Assembly: GCF_019429565.1 (NCBI RefSeq)
Contig: NZ_JAHXSA010000003.1
Span: forward strand, 180,787-244,786
Source: Schaalia sp. ORNL0103
GTDB lineage: Bacteria; Actinomycetota; Actinomycetes; Actinomycetales; Actinomycetaceae
Direction: 5' to 3'
Length of the DNA stretch: 64,000 bases
Made by a program: the position numbers and the translations under genes
Shown: positions 26,938 through 35,657 of the stretch, piece after piece
Numbering within the stretch: the stretch's first letter is position 1
Layout: each line of letters begins with the position of its first letter
The notes under the pieces: model-generated
Seen by the model: only the letters and a program-made list of their open reading frames with translations
Database searches by the model: none
Told to the model about the DNA's origin: nothing

Positions 26938-27032
26938 GTTTCTCCTGTTATCGCCGGCTTGCCCGACGGTCGTTGGGGCGGGCCCGTGGGGCCTCGCGTG
27001 AACTGTCTAATTCAACGGGCGCGACGCGTCCT

Positions 27033-27671
27033 CTATTCCCCCAAAGCGAGAGAGGAAGCGGTGACCTGACACACATTCTCCTCCGAGGCGCCCAAGCCTC
27101 GCAAGATGAAGGTCTCGACCAGAAGCAGCGCAGACTCACGATGCGCCGGATCCTGAGGCAGACGCTGCCCCTGCAGCGTCGCATGAATCAGGTGCACCGC
27201 ACCCAGCGTGTTCTGCTCGACGATCAGTCCACGTTCCATGGCCTCGTCGAGGATCCCAATGAGGAGCTCACCGACGAGCCCCGCATGATCATGCAGATGC
27301 GAGGCACCCTGGCCCGACATCTGACGACGTAGGCCCGTGCCGGCCTTGACGTGGTAGCGGCCAATCATCTGCAGGTGCGCGCGGATGTAGAGGCGCAGAC
27401 GCATGAGCGGATCCGGCTCAGACTCGAGACGTGTCGTCAGCACCCGCGTGAATTCCTCGGTCACCTGCCGCATGTAGGCAAGCAGGAGCACTTCCTTGTC
27501 CGCGAAATGGTTGTAGACCGCGGTGCGCCCAACGCCCGCACGCTCAGCGATCTGACTCATGGTGATCGACTCGAAGGCCTGCTCGGCCATCAGCGACCCG
27601 AGCGCCTCAAACAGGCGCGTACGAGTCAGCTCGCGGTGAGAGGCGAGGGACTCGCCAATAATCTTCGGCAT
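27033..27671 (-). CDS. TetR family transcriptional regulator
   Basis: 212 residues. N-terminal helix-turn-helix (residues about 15-62) with LFEALGSLMAEQAFESITMS, QIAERAGVGRTAVYNHFADK and EVLL; the rest is a helical ligand-binding domain. Leaderless: CAGAAT lies 6 nt before the ATG. The Nudix gene lies just upstream on the same strand and thioredoxin just downstream. Ligand and targets unknown; autoregulation is only a family expectation. Confidence 0.9.
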   Translation of the reverse strand: MPKIIGESLASHRELTRTRLFEALGSLMAEQAFESITMSQIAERAGVGRTAVYNHFADKEVLLLAYMRQVTEEFTRVLTTRLESEPDPLMRLRLYIRAHLQMIGRYHVKAGTGLRRQMSGQGASHLHDHAGLVGELLIGILDEAMERGLIVEQNTLGAVHLIHATLQGQRLPQDPAHRESALLLVETFILRGLGASEENVCQVTASSLALGE

Positions 27672-27727
27672 ACACCTATTCTGACACTCCGCCCCTATGT
27701 GTCGTCAAATGGGAGAGCGTGCAGACG

Positions 27728-28147
27728 TCAGCGAGCGCAGCGGGCGACCACGGCCTCGACGATCGGCAGGTCAGCGACAATCCACGGAAGCGCGGCGAGG
27801 TCCGCGAGGGGCACCCACCTGGCCTCAAGGTGTGACGCACCCACGCGCGGCTCTTGCGAGTTCGGTGCAACCTCAGCGAGCCAGACACCCATGACGCGTC
27901 CGCCCAGGATCGGCCACCACTGCCCACCCTCGGGACACACGCGCTCGCCGATCGTCAGGCGCGCGCCGAGCTCCTCGGCAATCTCGCGCGTGAGGGCAAC
28001 TGTTGGATCCTCGCCGTCCTCGACCTTGCCACCGGGCAGCTCAAACTGGCCGCGCAACTCCTGCGGGTAGGCGCGCGAACAGGCGAGCAGCAGCGTGGGC
28101 TCGCTCAGGGAATCAACGATCGCGGCGGCCACCACGGGACGAGGCAT
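27728..28147 (-). CDS. Nudix hydrolase (MutT-like)
   Basis: 139 residues from ATG 28147 (GGAG 5 nt upstream). The Nudix box GGKVEDGEDPTVALTREIAE followed by ELGA fits GX5EX7REUXEEXGU with all catalytic residues. Size and layout (VVAAAIVDS at the start, LLACSRAYPQELRGQFELPGG) resemble MutT-type (d)NTP pyrophosphohydrolases that remove 8-oxo-dGTP, consistent with mutY nearby, but the substrate is inference. Confidence 0.88.
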   Translation of the reverse strand: MPRPVVAAAIVDSLSEPTLLLACSRAYPQELRGQFELPGGKVEDGEDPTVALTREIAEELGARLTIGERVCPEGGQWWPILGGRVMGVWLAEVAPNSQEPRVGASHLEARWVPLADLAALPWIVADLPIVEAVVARCAR

Positions 28148-28293
28148 GGGAACTCCAATCGGTTGGGCGACCTCAGTGTATCGGGCGCGCGGGCGCGTAC
28201 CGGTGGTGCAGTGACAGGATGCCCGGCTGTGCCGCCACCCACGCACTCCGCCCAGCTCCATCACGACTTATGACCGCACTCTCCGCCCAACAC

Positions 28294-29701
28294 TCAGTAG
28301 CGTCCCGCATAGTGGTGTAACCGTGTGGTGGTCGGCTCGTTTGATATGGGTGCGGTCACCGTGTGATCCTTCGAGAAAGCTCTCTACTTCTGACTCGAAA
28401 CGATTTGGAGGCACAACGATGACCGCTCCTCATATTATCGACCCTGCTGGCATGCTTGGCGAGGCGTTGTCCCAGGCATCCCCGGATTTGATGCGTTCCT
28501 TGCTCCAGCACGTGATCAACGCGTTGTTATCAGCGGACGCTGATGCGGTGTGCGGGGCCCAGTGGGGTCAACAAGATCCGCAGCGCCAGGCCCAGCGCAA
28601 TGGGTATCGCCACCGGCCCTTGGACACCAGGGTCGGCACCATTGACGTGGCGATCCCCAAGCTGCGCTCAGGTACCTACTTTCCAGAGTGGTTGCTTCAA
28701 CGCCGCAAACGCTCCGAAAGCGCCTTGATCACAGTGGTCGCTGACTGCTACCTAGCAGGAGTATCCACGCGCCGCATGGACAAGCTCGTCAAAACCCTGG
28801 GGATCACAGGACTGTCCAAGTCCCAGGTCTCACGGATGGCAACAGACCTAGACGAACACGTCGATCAGTTCCGCAACCGCCCCCTCCACGATGCCGGGCC
28901 TTTCACCTTCGTCGCCGCTGACGCGCTCACCATGAAAGTACGCGAAGGAGGCCGCGTCGTCTCGTGCGCGGTCCTGGTTGCCACTGGAGTCAACAATGAC
29001 GGACATCGCGAAGTGCTGGGGGTACGCGTATCTACCAGTGAGACCGCTCCAGCCTGGAAGGAGTTCTTCTCTGACCTGGTCGCCCGGGGCCTGACCGGCG
29101 TGCGCCTGGTGACCAGTGACGCCCATCTGGGCCTGGTTGAAGCCATCGCCGCCAACCTGCCCGGAGCCACCTGGCAACGATGCCGCACCCACTACGCCGC
29201 TAATCTCATGTCGGTCACCCCCAAAGCACTATGGCCCGCCGTCAAAGCGATGCTGCACTCGGTGTACGACCAACCCGACGCCGCATCGGTCAACGCACAA
29301 TACGACCGGCTCTTGGACTACGTCCACGACAAGCTCCCCGCCGTGTGTGATCACCTCGATCAAGCCAGGGCAGACGTCCTCGCGTTCGCCTCCTTCCCCA
29401 CCGGGGTATGGACCCAGATCTGGTCCAACAACCCCAATGAACGCCTCAACCGCGAAATCCGCCGACGCACCGACACCGTGGGAATCTTCCCCAACCGCCA
29501 CGCAATCATCCGCCTCGTCGGAGCCGTCCTCGCCGAACAAAACGACGAATGGGCCGAAGGCCGACGCTACCTCAGCCTCGACATCCTCACCAAATCACGA
29601 CTCACACCCCAACCCACCCAACAGGAGGACACCCCACTCCAACTCAGCGCATAACCCAACCCGAAGGACACAAAACGATTACACCACTCCACAGGACTTG
29701 A
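28294..29701 (+). mobile_element. IS256-family insertion sequence, probably complete
   Basis: About 1408 bp around an intact transposase. Inner terminal inverted repeats AGTGGTGTAA (28311-28320) and TTACACCACT (29679-29688) are clear. Weaker similarity extends outward to ends starting TCA. The 8-bp CCCAACAC occurs directly outside both proposed ends (28286-28293 and 29702-29709) and would be the target duplication, the normal size for IS256. Exact outer ends are inferred from that duplication. Confidence 0.8.
28419..29654 (+). CDS. IS256-family (mutator-type) transposase
   Basis: 411 residues from ATG 28419 (GGAG 8 nt upstream). N-terminal DNA-binding part with the mutator signature RNGYRHRPLDTRVGTIDVAIPKLR; DDE catalytic core with first Asp in FVAADALTMKV, second in TSDAHLGLVEAI, the RCRTHYAANL motif, and the Glu in NPNERLNREIRRRTDTVGIF. 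No frameshift, so probably active. Confidence 0.95.
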   Translation: MTAPHIIDPAGMLGEALSQASPDLMRSLLQHVINALLSADADAVCGAQWGQQDPQRQAQRNGYRHRPLDTRVGTIDVAIPKLRSGTYFPEWLLQRRKRSESALITVVADCYLAGVSTRRMDKLVKTLGITGLSKSQVSRMATDLDEHVDQFRNRPLHDAGPFTFVAADALTMKVREGGRVVSCAVLVATGVNNDGHREVLGVRVSTSETAPAWKEFFSDLVARGLTGVRLVTSDAHLGLVEAIAANLPGATWQRCRTHYAANLMSVTPKALWPAVKAMLHSVYDQPDAASVNAQYDRLLDYVHDKLPAVCDHLDQARADVLAFASFPTGVWTQIWSNNPNERLNREIRRRTDTVGIFPNRHAIIRLVGAVLAEQNDEWAEGRRYLSLDILTKSRLTPQPTQQEDTPLQLSA

Positions 29702-29735
29702 CCCAACACTCCCACACATGCCCAACCAACGCCGG

Positions 29736-29765
29736 TTGCGCGGCCATCCGGCGTGACGATATGAT
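29736..29765 (+). promoter_or_regulatory. Promoter of tRNA-Gly
   Basis: TTGCGC (29736-29741) and TATGAT (29760-29765) with an 18-bp spacer, about 32 bp before the tRNA. Confidence 0.6.
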
Positions 29766-29796
29766 CGACGGGTCGATTCCTTCGGGACGATGAATT

Positions 29797-29870
29797 GCGG
29801 GCGTAGTTCATCGGTAGAATGGAAGCTTCCCAAGCTTCAGAGGCGGGTTCGATTCCCGTCGCCCGCTCCA
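29797..29870 (+). tRNA. tRNA-Gly (anticodon CCC)
   Basis: 74 nt: acceptor GCGGGCG/CGCCCGC, anticodon stem GAAGC/GCTTC around TTCCCAA, T-arm GGTTCGATTCC, CCA encoded. It lies between an IS256 element and a repeat-rich, gene-free stretch, the kind of site often used by integrating elements, though no integrase is seen. Confidence 0.95.
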
Positions 29871-29997
29871 CCCCCCCGCCCGGCCGCGCGCCGGGCGGTT
29901 TTGTTATGCCCGCTTCGCGCGTACAACGGGGATTGGCGCCGCCATCAGCACCCGAGGGAACCCCGCGCGCACACAAACGGATGCGGCACCGTGCAGC

Positions 29998-30030
29998 GGG
30001 GAATTGCACGACACAAGGGTCCAACACGCG
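29998..30030. repeat. GGAATTGCACGACA motif, copy 1
   Basis: GGGGAATTGCACGACAC followed by AAGGGTCC matches 63390-63412 (GGAATTGCACGACAT, GAGGCTCC). Part of the dispersed AT-rich repeats. Confidence 0.55.
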
Positions 30031-30130
30031 GGCGACACAGTGCACAAGGGCTTCGCGGGGTGCCCCCACCACTACCGGCGTGGAGGGCGCCGCGACGCCT
30101 CCAAAACCTGGGCGCAGTGCCAGTCAGCCT

Positions 30131-30370
30131 AAAATATCTCGCCCAGCACGGCCCCAACACCGGCACTTCCACGAAAAAACTCGCCCAGCACAAAGCAAGC
30201 GGGCGCATTTCGGTACAAAATTCGCCCAGCAAGAACCGGGAGACCTCATATTCGATACAAAATTCGCCCAGCTCGCTCGAAATACCGCTTTTTCGCTTAT
30301 TTTGCGCGTGCAGGGCGAATTTTGTCTCGTTGTTGACGACAGCAAGCCGAGCAGGGCGAACTTTTTCTCG
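30131..30370. repeat. 41-42-bp-phased array of ACAAAATTCGCCCAGC, four direct and two inverted
   Basis: CGCCCAGC cores begin at 30140, 30182, 30223 and 30265 (pitch 42, 41, 42), each preceded by an A-rich run (AAAAAACT, ACAAAATT). The motif then appears inverted as GCAGGGCGAATTTTGTCTCG (30310) and GCAGGGCGAACTTTTTCTCG (30351), pitch 41. No ORF. Sequences between the motifs are not conserved. Confidence 0.85.
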
Positions 30371-30509
30371 CAGACTTATTGAAACAGCGGAGCACGGCGC
30401 ATTTTCTCTGACACTCGGCGTGACAACTTCGCAGGATTGAAGCCATCAAGCCACTTACGACAACGTTCACGTCGACCACATAAAGCCGCAACCACCGCTG
30501 CTACCGCCG

Positions 30510-30690
30510 CCCAGCTGGCCGGTGAAACCGACGGCACCACTGCTCGCCTCACCGAGCTGACCAATGAAACCGCCATCGCCAATGCGAGCCCTCAACACCC
30601 GAAAAACCCACGTTTTCCCCGAGCAAAGGTGTCACCGGTTTCAAGCCAGCGCTCAGACAAGGTCGCAAAGGTGACAGCGGTTTCAGCCCG
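30510..30690. repeat. 42-bp-phased array of TGAAACCG, two direct and two inverted
   Basis: TGAAACCG at 30523 and 30565, then CGGTTTCA at 30636 and 30678; the pitch is 42 bp in each pair. Flanks are also related: GCTGGCC before and CACC after in the direct orientation. It directly follows the preceding array. Confidence 0.75.
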
Positions 30691-30763
30691 GCAACGCGTT
30701 GCACCACATGGGCAAGCGATGCACTAGATACAGGACCAATGCACCAGATAGCAGAGCATTGCA

Positions 30764-32199
30764 GGCTCTTCATAATTGAGGGTGTGGGGGTGGTATGCGG
30801 GGTTGGGCGTGTCGTGGCCGGGTAGAGGTCGAGGTCTTCCGATGATGGGGGTTGCGACACCGTCCATCTGAAAGACCTCGACATGTCCAATGCTACCTTT
30901 GATCGCCCTGATCTGAGCGCCTTCACGGGCCTGGATGACCTAGGACTGGAAGTGATGGGTCAACGTGTAGGAGACGATCGGACCGTCTTGGCCTGCAAGG
31001 TAGTGGGTGAGGATCGGTGGTGCCGACAGTGTGGGGGTGAGGGCGTCGTACGTGACACGGTGGTCAGGCGCTTGGCTCACGTACCCTACGGGTGGCACCC
31101 CACCATGTTGCACGTGAGCGTGCGCCGCTACCGCTGCCCAGAGTGTGCTCACGTGTGGCGTCAAAACATGAGTGCAGCGGCCGACCCGCGTGCGAAGCTC
31201 TCGCGTGCGGCGGTGCGCTGGGCGCTGGTGGGCCTGGTGGTCCATCATCTGACGGTGGCGCGCGTCGCCGACGTATTGGCCGTGTCGTGGAACACTGCCA
31301 ATACCGCGATCTTAGGTGAAGGCCAGCGCATGCTCATCGATGATCCTGATCGTTTCGAGGGGGTGCGTGTCATTGGCGTGGATGAACACGTGTGGCGACA
31401 CACCCCATACGGGGACAAATACGTCACCGTCATCTTGGACTTGACTCCTATACGTGACCGTCGTGGTCCCTCCCGGCTCCTGGATATGATTCCGGGCCGA
31501 TCCAAGCGGGTTTTCAAAACCTGGCTGGCCTCCCAGCCCGACACCTGGCGCGAGCGCATTGAGATCGTCGCGATGGATGGATTCACCGGCTTTAAGAGCG
31601 CCGCCGCCGAAGAGCTCCCAGACGCGAGGGCGGTCATGGATCCTTTCCACGTTGTGCGCCTGGCCGGTGATGCTCTCGATGAGTGCCGCAGGCGCATTCA
31701 GCAAGAACTTCACCATCGGCGCGGGCGGGCCACGGATCCCCTGTACAAGGCTCGCAGGATGTTACACACCAGATCTTGCCTGCTCACCCCACGCCAGCAA
31801 CACCAGCTAGCCGATCTGTTCGCCAGCGATTGCCACGTCGCACTCGAAGTCACCTGGAGCGTCTACCAGAACATCATCGACAGCTACCGCGATCCCCACA
31901 AAATCCGCGGCAAGGCCCTAATGCAAGCCGAAATCAACACACTGACCTCCACGCGCGTACCCAGGGGCCTGACCGAGCTCATCACGCTGGGCAGAACGCT
32001 CAAACGCAGAGCCGGAGACATCTTGGCTTACTTCGATCATCCCCACACCAGCAACGGTCCTACCGAAGCCATCAACGGCCGCCTCGAACACCTACGCGGA
32101 TCCGCACTCGGATTCCGAAACCTCAACCACTACATCACCCGAGCACTCCTCGAAACCGGAGGATTCAGACCCCAACTACACCCTCAATTATGAAGAGCC
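30764..32199 (+). mobile_element. ISL3-family insertion sequence, complete with 8-bp target duplication
   Basis: 1436 bp bounded by perfect 20-bp inverted repeats: GGCTCTTCATAATTGAGGGT (30764-30783) and its complement (32180-32199). The direct repeat GCATTGCA lies at 30756-30763 and 32200-32207, the 8-bp duplication typical of ISL3. One intact transposase. Confidence 0.96.
30883..32193 (+). CDS. ISL3-family transposase
   Basis: 436 residues. N-terminal zinc ribbon (CRQCGGEG and RYRCPECAHVW), helix-turn-helix LTVARVADVLAVSWNTAN, then the DDE core: Asp in VIGVDEHVWRHTPYGDKYVT, Asp in AVMDPFHVVRLAGDALD, and Glu in GPTEAINGRLEHLRGSALGF. The stop codon lies within the right inverted repeat, a common ISL3 arrangement. 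Intact and probably functional. Confidence 0.96.
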   Translation: MSNATFDRPDLSAFTGLDDLGLEVMGQRVGDDRTVLACKVVGEDRWCRQCGGEGVVRDTVVRRLAHVPYGWHPTMLHVSVRRYRCPECAHVWRQNMSAAADPRAKLSRAAVRWALVGLVVHHLTVARVADVLAVSWNTANTAILGEGQRMLIDDPDRFEGVRVIGVDEHVWRHTPYGDKYVTVILDLTPIRDRRGPSRLLDMIPGRSKRVFKTWLASQPDTWRERIEIVAMDGFTGFKSAAAEELPDARAVMDPFHVVRLAGDALDECRRRIQQELHHRRGRATDPLYKARRMLHTRSCLLTPRQQHQLADLFASDCHVALEVTWSVYQNIIDSYRDPHKIRGKALMQAEINTLTSTRVPRGLTELITLGRTLKRRAGDILAYFDHPHTSNGPTEAINGRLEHLRGSALGFRNLNHYITRALLETGGFRPQLHPQL

Positions 32200-32293
32200 G
32201 CATTGCACTGGCAACTAAGCAGTGCAATGCCTGTCCAAGTAGCGCAATGCCCCTGAACAACAAGCTCGACCACGGAAAAGGGAACTCCCTCAA

Positions 32294-32404
32294 TTCCGCA
32301 TGCAATTCCACATCGGCCATCCACACCATGACCCCATAATCCGCAGAATTTCAACGATCAGACTTCAAACCATGAAACACATTCAAGGGAATTGCATGCG
32401 AAAT
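32294..32404. repeat. 112-bp inverted-repeat element, copy 2 (divergent)
   Basis: Left end TTCCGCATGCAATTCC, right end GGAATTGCATGCGAAAT; the centre is reduced to TTTCAACGATC. Only 28 bp separate it from copy 3. Confidence 0.65.
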
Positions 32405-32432
32405 ATCTGGGACGGCAGGAACAGCTCCCCCG

Positions 32433-32545
32433 AAATCTCGCACGTAATTCGATTGGACAAAGTTTCAACAGAGTCCGAAAACGTTGCAATTCCAACGATC
32501 TGAATTCAGTGTTTGAAACAGTCGCAGGGGAATTACGTGCGAAAT
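32433..32545. repeat. 112-bp inverted-repeat element, copy 3
   Basis: Left end AAATCTCGCACGTAATTC, centre AAAACGTTGCAATTCCAACG, right end GGAATTACGTGCGAAAT. Best match to copies 1 and 4. Confidence 0.8.
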
Positions 32546-32548
32546 GAC

Positions 32549-32810
32549 TGAGCGGCGGCGGGGCCTGGCCGGGCTTCGAGACGACGCGCAGAGCCACACA
32601 TCAGCGACCTGGCCCCACTGGCGTGGAGGGCGCCGAAGAGACCTGCCGCGGTGCCGGTGGGCGGCGGCGGGGCCTGGCCGGGCTTCGAGGCGACGCGCCG
32701 AGCGAAGCTCGCAGCGCGGACGTCTCGCGGGCGGGCCGCCGCCCACCGGCACACACAGCGGCCGGGGCCTCCGGCGCCCGGAACACCCGTGGGGCCACAC
32801 AGCAGCACCA
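32549..32810. repeat. GC-rich dispersed repeat, copy A
   Basis: Contains two tandem versions of a unit starting GCGGCGGGGCCTGGCCGGGC and TTCGAGRCGA, then AGAGCCACACATCAGCG and GGAGGGCGCCG, and ends with GGCCGGGGCCTCCGGCGCCC followed by GGAACACC. The same order recurs at 63675-63950. Long ORFs in several frames are a GC artefact. It abuts the right end of the AT-rich element. Confidence 0.8.
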
Positions 32811-32830
32811 CAACAAGCACCCCCAACGAA

Positions 32831-32866
32831 ACGAGGCCGCGACCGGTTTCCCGGCCACGGCCTCGT
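32831..32866 (-). terminator. Hairpin downstream of ppdK
   Basis: ACGAGGCC/GGCCTCGT arms enclose a second GACCGG-type dyad. A dispersed-palindrome member placed about 75 bp after ppdK. Confidence 0.5.
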
Positions 32867-32939
32867 CACGCTCACGCAGCGCCGCTCAGCAAAGCGGCAC
32901 GGCGCAGGTCAGCGCCGTTCACAACAGCGCCACCAGCAA

Positions 32940-35657
32940 TCAGGCGGTCATGTCCACGTGATCCTCGACCGCGGCGCGGCCAGCCTCGAGGCGGGCAACG
33001 GGGACGCGGAACGGGGAGCAGGACACGTAGTCGACGCCCACGTTGTGGAAGAAGTGGATCGACTGCGGGTCGCCACCGTGCTCACCACACACGCCGAGCT
33101 TGATGTTCGGCTTGGTGGAGCGGGCGCGGCGCACGCCCTCGGAGACCAGGGTGCCCACGCCGTGGACGTCGATGGACTCGAAGGGGGAGACGCCGAAGAT
33201 GCCGGCCTCGATGTACTGCGGGAAGAACACGCCCTCGACGTCGTCGCGCGAGAAGCCCCACACGGTCTGCGTCAGGTCGTTGGTGCCGAAGGAGAAGAAG
33301 TCGGCTTCCTCAGCCAGGTCCTCGGCGGTCATGGCGGCGCGCGGCAGCTCGATCATGGCGCCGATGGAGACGCCGGACAGGTCCACGCCGTGGGCTTCGG
33401 CGACGGAGGCGATGATGCCTTCGCCTTCCTCGCGCACGAGCTGGAGCTCACGCACGGAGCCGACGAGCGGAACCATGATCTCGGGACGCGGGTTGAGGCC
33501 GCGGGCCACGAGGTCGGCGGCCGCCTCGCACAGGGCACGCATCTGCAGGGCGAACAGGCCGGGCAGGTAGATGCCCAGGCGCACGCCGCGCAGGCCCAGC
33601 ATGGGGTTCTGCTCGTGCATGCGACGGACCTCGACGAGCATGGCCTCGTCGGCGGGGTCGAGGGTGCCGGTGGCCTTGCCGACGGCGACCTTCGTCTCCA
33701 GCTCGATGAGGGCGGGCATGAACTCGTGGAGCGGCGGGTCGATGAGGCGCACGGTCATGGCCTTGCCGTCCATGACCTCGAGCATCTCGAGGAAGTCCTG
33801 CTTCTGGAGCTTCTCGAGCTCGTTGAACGCGGCCTGGCGCTCGTCGGAATCGGGGGCGGAGAGGATCGCGCGCTCAACGAGCGGGCGACGCTCACCGAGG
33901 AACATGTGCTCGGTGCGACACAGGCCGATGCCCTCGGCGCCGAAGGCGATGGCGCGCTTGGAGTCGAGGGGGGTGTCGGCGTTGGCGCGCACGTGCAGGC
34001 GGCGGACCTTGTCGGCGTGGGCGAGGAGCTTGTCGACGGCCTCGACGAGCTCGCGGGTGCCCTGGTCATCGCCGGCGGCGGCGATGCCGGCCTCGAGGCC
34101 TTCGGCGAGGTAGGTGGTGACGGGCGAGTCGGCGACGGGGACCTCGCCGCGGAAGATCTCGCCGGTCTGGCCGTCGATGGCGATGGTGTCGTCGGCGGTG
34201 AGGACCAGGTCGCCGATGGTAACGGTGCCGGCAGCTTCGTCGATGACGAGGGATTCGGCGCCACACACGCAGGTCTTGCCCATGCCGCGGGCGACGACGG
34301 CGGCGTGCGAGGTCTTGCCGCCACGGGCGGTCAGGACGCCTTCGGCGGCGACCATGCCGGGCAGGTCATCGGGGTTGGTCTCGCGACGCACGAGGACGGT
34401 CTTGATGCCCTTCTCGGCGGCCTCGACGGCCTGGGCGTTGTTGAAGGCGATCTTGCCGACGGCGGCGCCCGGGGAGGCGGCCATGCCGCGAGCGATGAGC
34501 TCCTTCTCGGCCTTGGCGTCGAACTGCGGGAACATCAGCTGGGTGAGCTGGTCACCGGTGACGCGGCCCAGGGCCTCGTCGCGGGTGATGAGCTTTTCGC
34601 CCAGGAGCTGGGTGGCGATACGGAACGCGGCGGCGGCGGTGCGCTTGCCGACGCGGGTCTGGAGCATCCACAGCTTGCCGCGCTCGACGGTGAACTCGAT
34701 GTCACACATGTCGCGGTAGTGGGTCTCGAGCTTGCGCATGATGGCGCGCAGTTCGTCGTAGACGGGCTTGTTGATGCGCTCGAGGTCGGACAGGGCCAGC
34801 GTGTTGCGGATGCCCGCAACGACGTCCTCGCCCTGCGCGTTCTCCAGGTAGTCACCGTAGACGCCGGAGTGGCCGGAGGAGGGGTCCCGGGTGAAGCACA
34901 CGCCGGTGCCGGAGTTTTCGCCCATGTTGCCAAACACCATGGTGCAGATGTTGACGGCGGTGCCCAGGTCGTGGGGGATGCGCTCACGGCGGCGGTAGAT
35001 GCGGGCGCGCTCGGTGTTCCAGGAACGGAACACGGCTTCGATGCCCATGTCCATCTGGGTGCGCGGGTCCTGCGGGAAGTCGTTGCCGGTCTGTTCCTTG
35101 ACGATGCCCTTGAAGGTGTCGACGAGGCCCTTGAGGTCCTCGGCGGTCAGCTCGGTGTCGCCCTTCACGCCACGCTCGGCCTTGAGCTCGTCGAGGGCGT
35201 CGGAGAAGAGGTCGCCGTCGATGTCGAGAACGGTCTTGCCGAACATCTGGATGAGGCGGCGGTAGGAGTCCCACGCGAAGCGCTCGTTACCGCTAACGGC
35301 AGCAAGGCCGAGAACGGACTTATCGTTGAGGCCGATGTTCAGGACGGTTTCCATCATGCCGGGCATGGAGAACTTGGCGCCGCTTCGCACGGAGACGAGG
35401 AGCGGGTCGGAGGGATCGCCCAGGTGGCGGCCCATCTGGTCTTCGACGCCGCGCAGGGCGGTGGTGACCTCGGTGGCAAGCGACTCGGGAACCGTCGACT
35501 CCTTGAGGTATGCGCGGCACGCCTCGGTGGTGATCGTGAAGCCGGGGGGAACGGGCAGACCGAGCTTCGTCATCTCGGCGAGGTTGGCTCCCTTTCCTCC
35601 GAGGAGGTCCTTCATGGACTTGTCGCCCTCGGAGAAGTCGTATACGTACTTGACCAT
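32940..35657 (-). CDS. ppdK: Pyruvate, phosphate dikinase
   Basis: 905 residues from ATG 35657 (GAGGA upstream). It interconverts pyruvate, ATP and Pi with PEP, AMP and PPi, for gluconeogenesis or PPi-linked glycolysis. N-terminal ATP-grasp (GGKGANLAEMTKLGLPVPPG, SVRSGAKFSMPGMMETVLNI), central swivelling phosphohistidine domain (TARGGKTSHAAVVARGMGK with the catalytic His), and C-terminal TIM barrel (GLCRTEHMFL, FGTNDLTQ, GVCGEHGGDP). Full length for the family. Monocistronic, with a spacious 5' region to 35700 and a hairpin after the stop. Confidence 0.97.
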   Translation of the reverse strand: MVKYVYDFSEGDKSMKDLLGGKGANLAEMTKLGLPVPPGFTITTEACRAYLKESTVPESLATEVTTALRGVEDQMGRHLGDPSDPLLVSVRSGAKFSMPGMMETVLNIGLNDKSVLGLAAVSGNERFAWDSYRRLIQMFGKTVLDIDGDLFSDALDELKAERGVKGDTELTAEDLKGLVDTFKGIVKEQTGNDFPQDPRTQMDMGIEAVFRSWNTERARIYRRRERIPHDLGTAVNICTMVFGNMGENSGTGVCFTRDPSSGHSGVYGDYLENAQGEDVVAGIRNTLALSDLERINKPVYDELRAIMRKLETHYRDMCDIEFTVERGKLWMLQTRVGKRTAAAAFRIATQLLGEKLITRDEALGRVTGDQLTQLMFPQFDAKAEKELIARGMAASPGAAVGKIAFNNAQAVEAAEKGIKTVLVRRETNPDDLPGMVAAEGVLTARGGKTSHAAVVARGMGKTCVCGAESLVIDEAAGTVTIGDLVLTADDTIAIDGQTGEIFRGEVPVADSPVTTYLAEGLEAGIAAAGDDQGTRELVEAVDKLLAHADKVRRLHVRANADTPLDSKRAIAFGAEGIGLCRTEHMFLGERRPLVERAILSAPDSDERQAAFNELEKLQKQDFLEMLEVMDGKAMTVRLIDPPLHEFMPALIELETKVAVGKATGTLDPADEAMLVEVRRMHEQNPMLGLRGVRLGIYLPGLFALQMRALCEAAADLVARGLNPRPEIMVPLVGSVRELQLVREEGEGIIASVAEAHGVDLSGVSIGAMIELPRAAMTAEDLAEEADFFSFGTNDLTQTVWGFSRDDVEGVFFPQYIEAGIFGVSPFESIDVHGVGTLVSEGVRRARSTKPNIKLGVCGEHGGDPQSIHFFHNVGVDYVSCSPFRVPVARLEAGRAAVEDHVDMTA

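Larger units (their letters stand above)
30698..32252. repeat. 20-bp-phased TTGCAC array interrupted by an insertion sequence
   Basis: TGCA(C) cores begin at 30700, 30720, 30740 and 30760, exact 20-bp pitch. The ISL3 element entered at the fourth copy. On the far side GTGCAATGC (32222) and GCGCAATGC (32242) give two inverted copies, again 20 bp apart. With the IS removed the array is four direct plus two inverted copies. Confidence 0.75.

Noticed and set aside
30131..30370. CRISPR array interpretation of the CGCCCAGC repeats
   Set aside because: Repeats are short and imperfect and the last two are inverted, which CRISPR arrays do not show; no cas genes.
29797..32550. Integrated genomic island at tRNA-Gly
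   Set aside because: No integrase and no duplicated tRNA 3' end found within the window; only insertion sequences and repeats.
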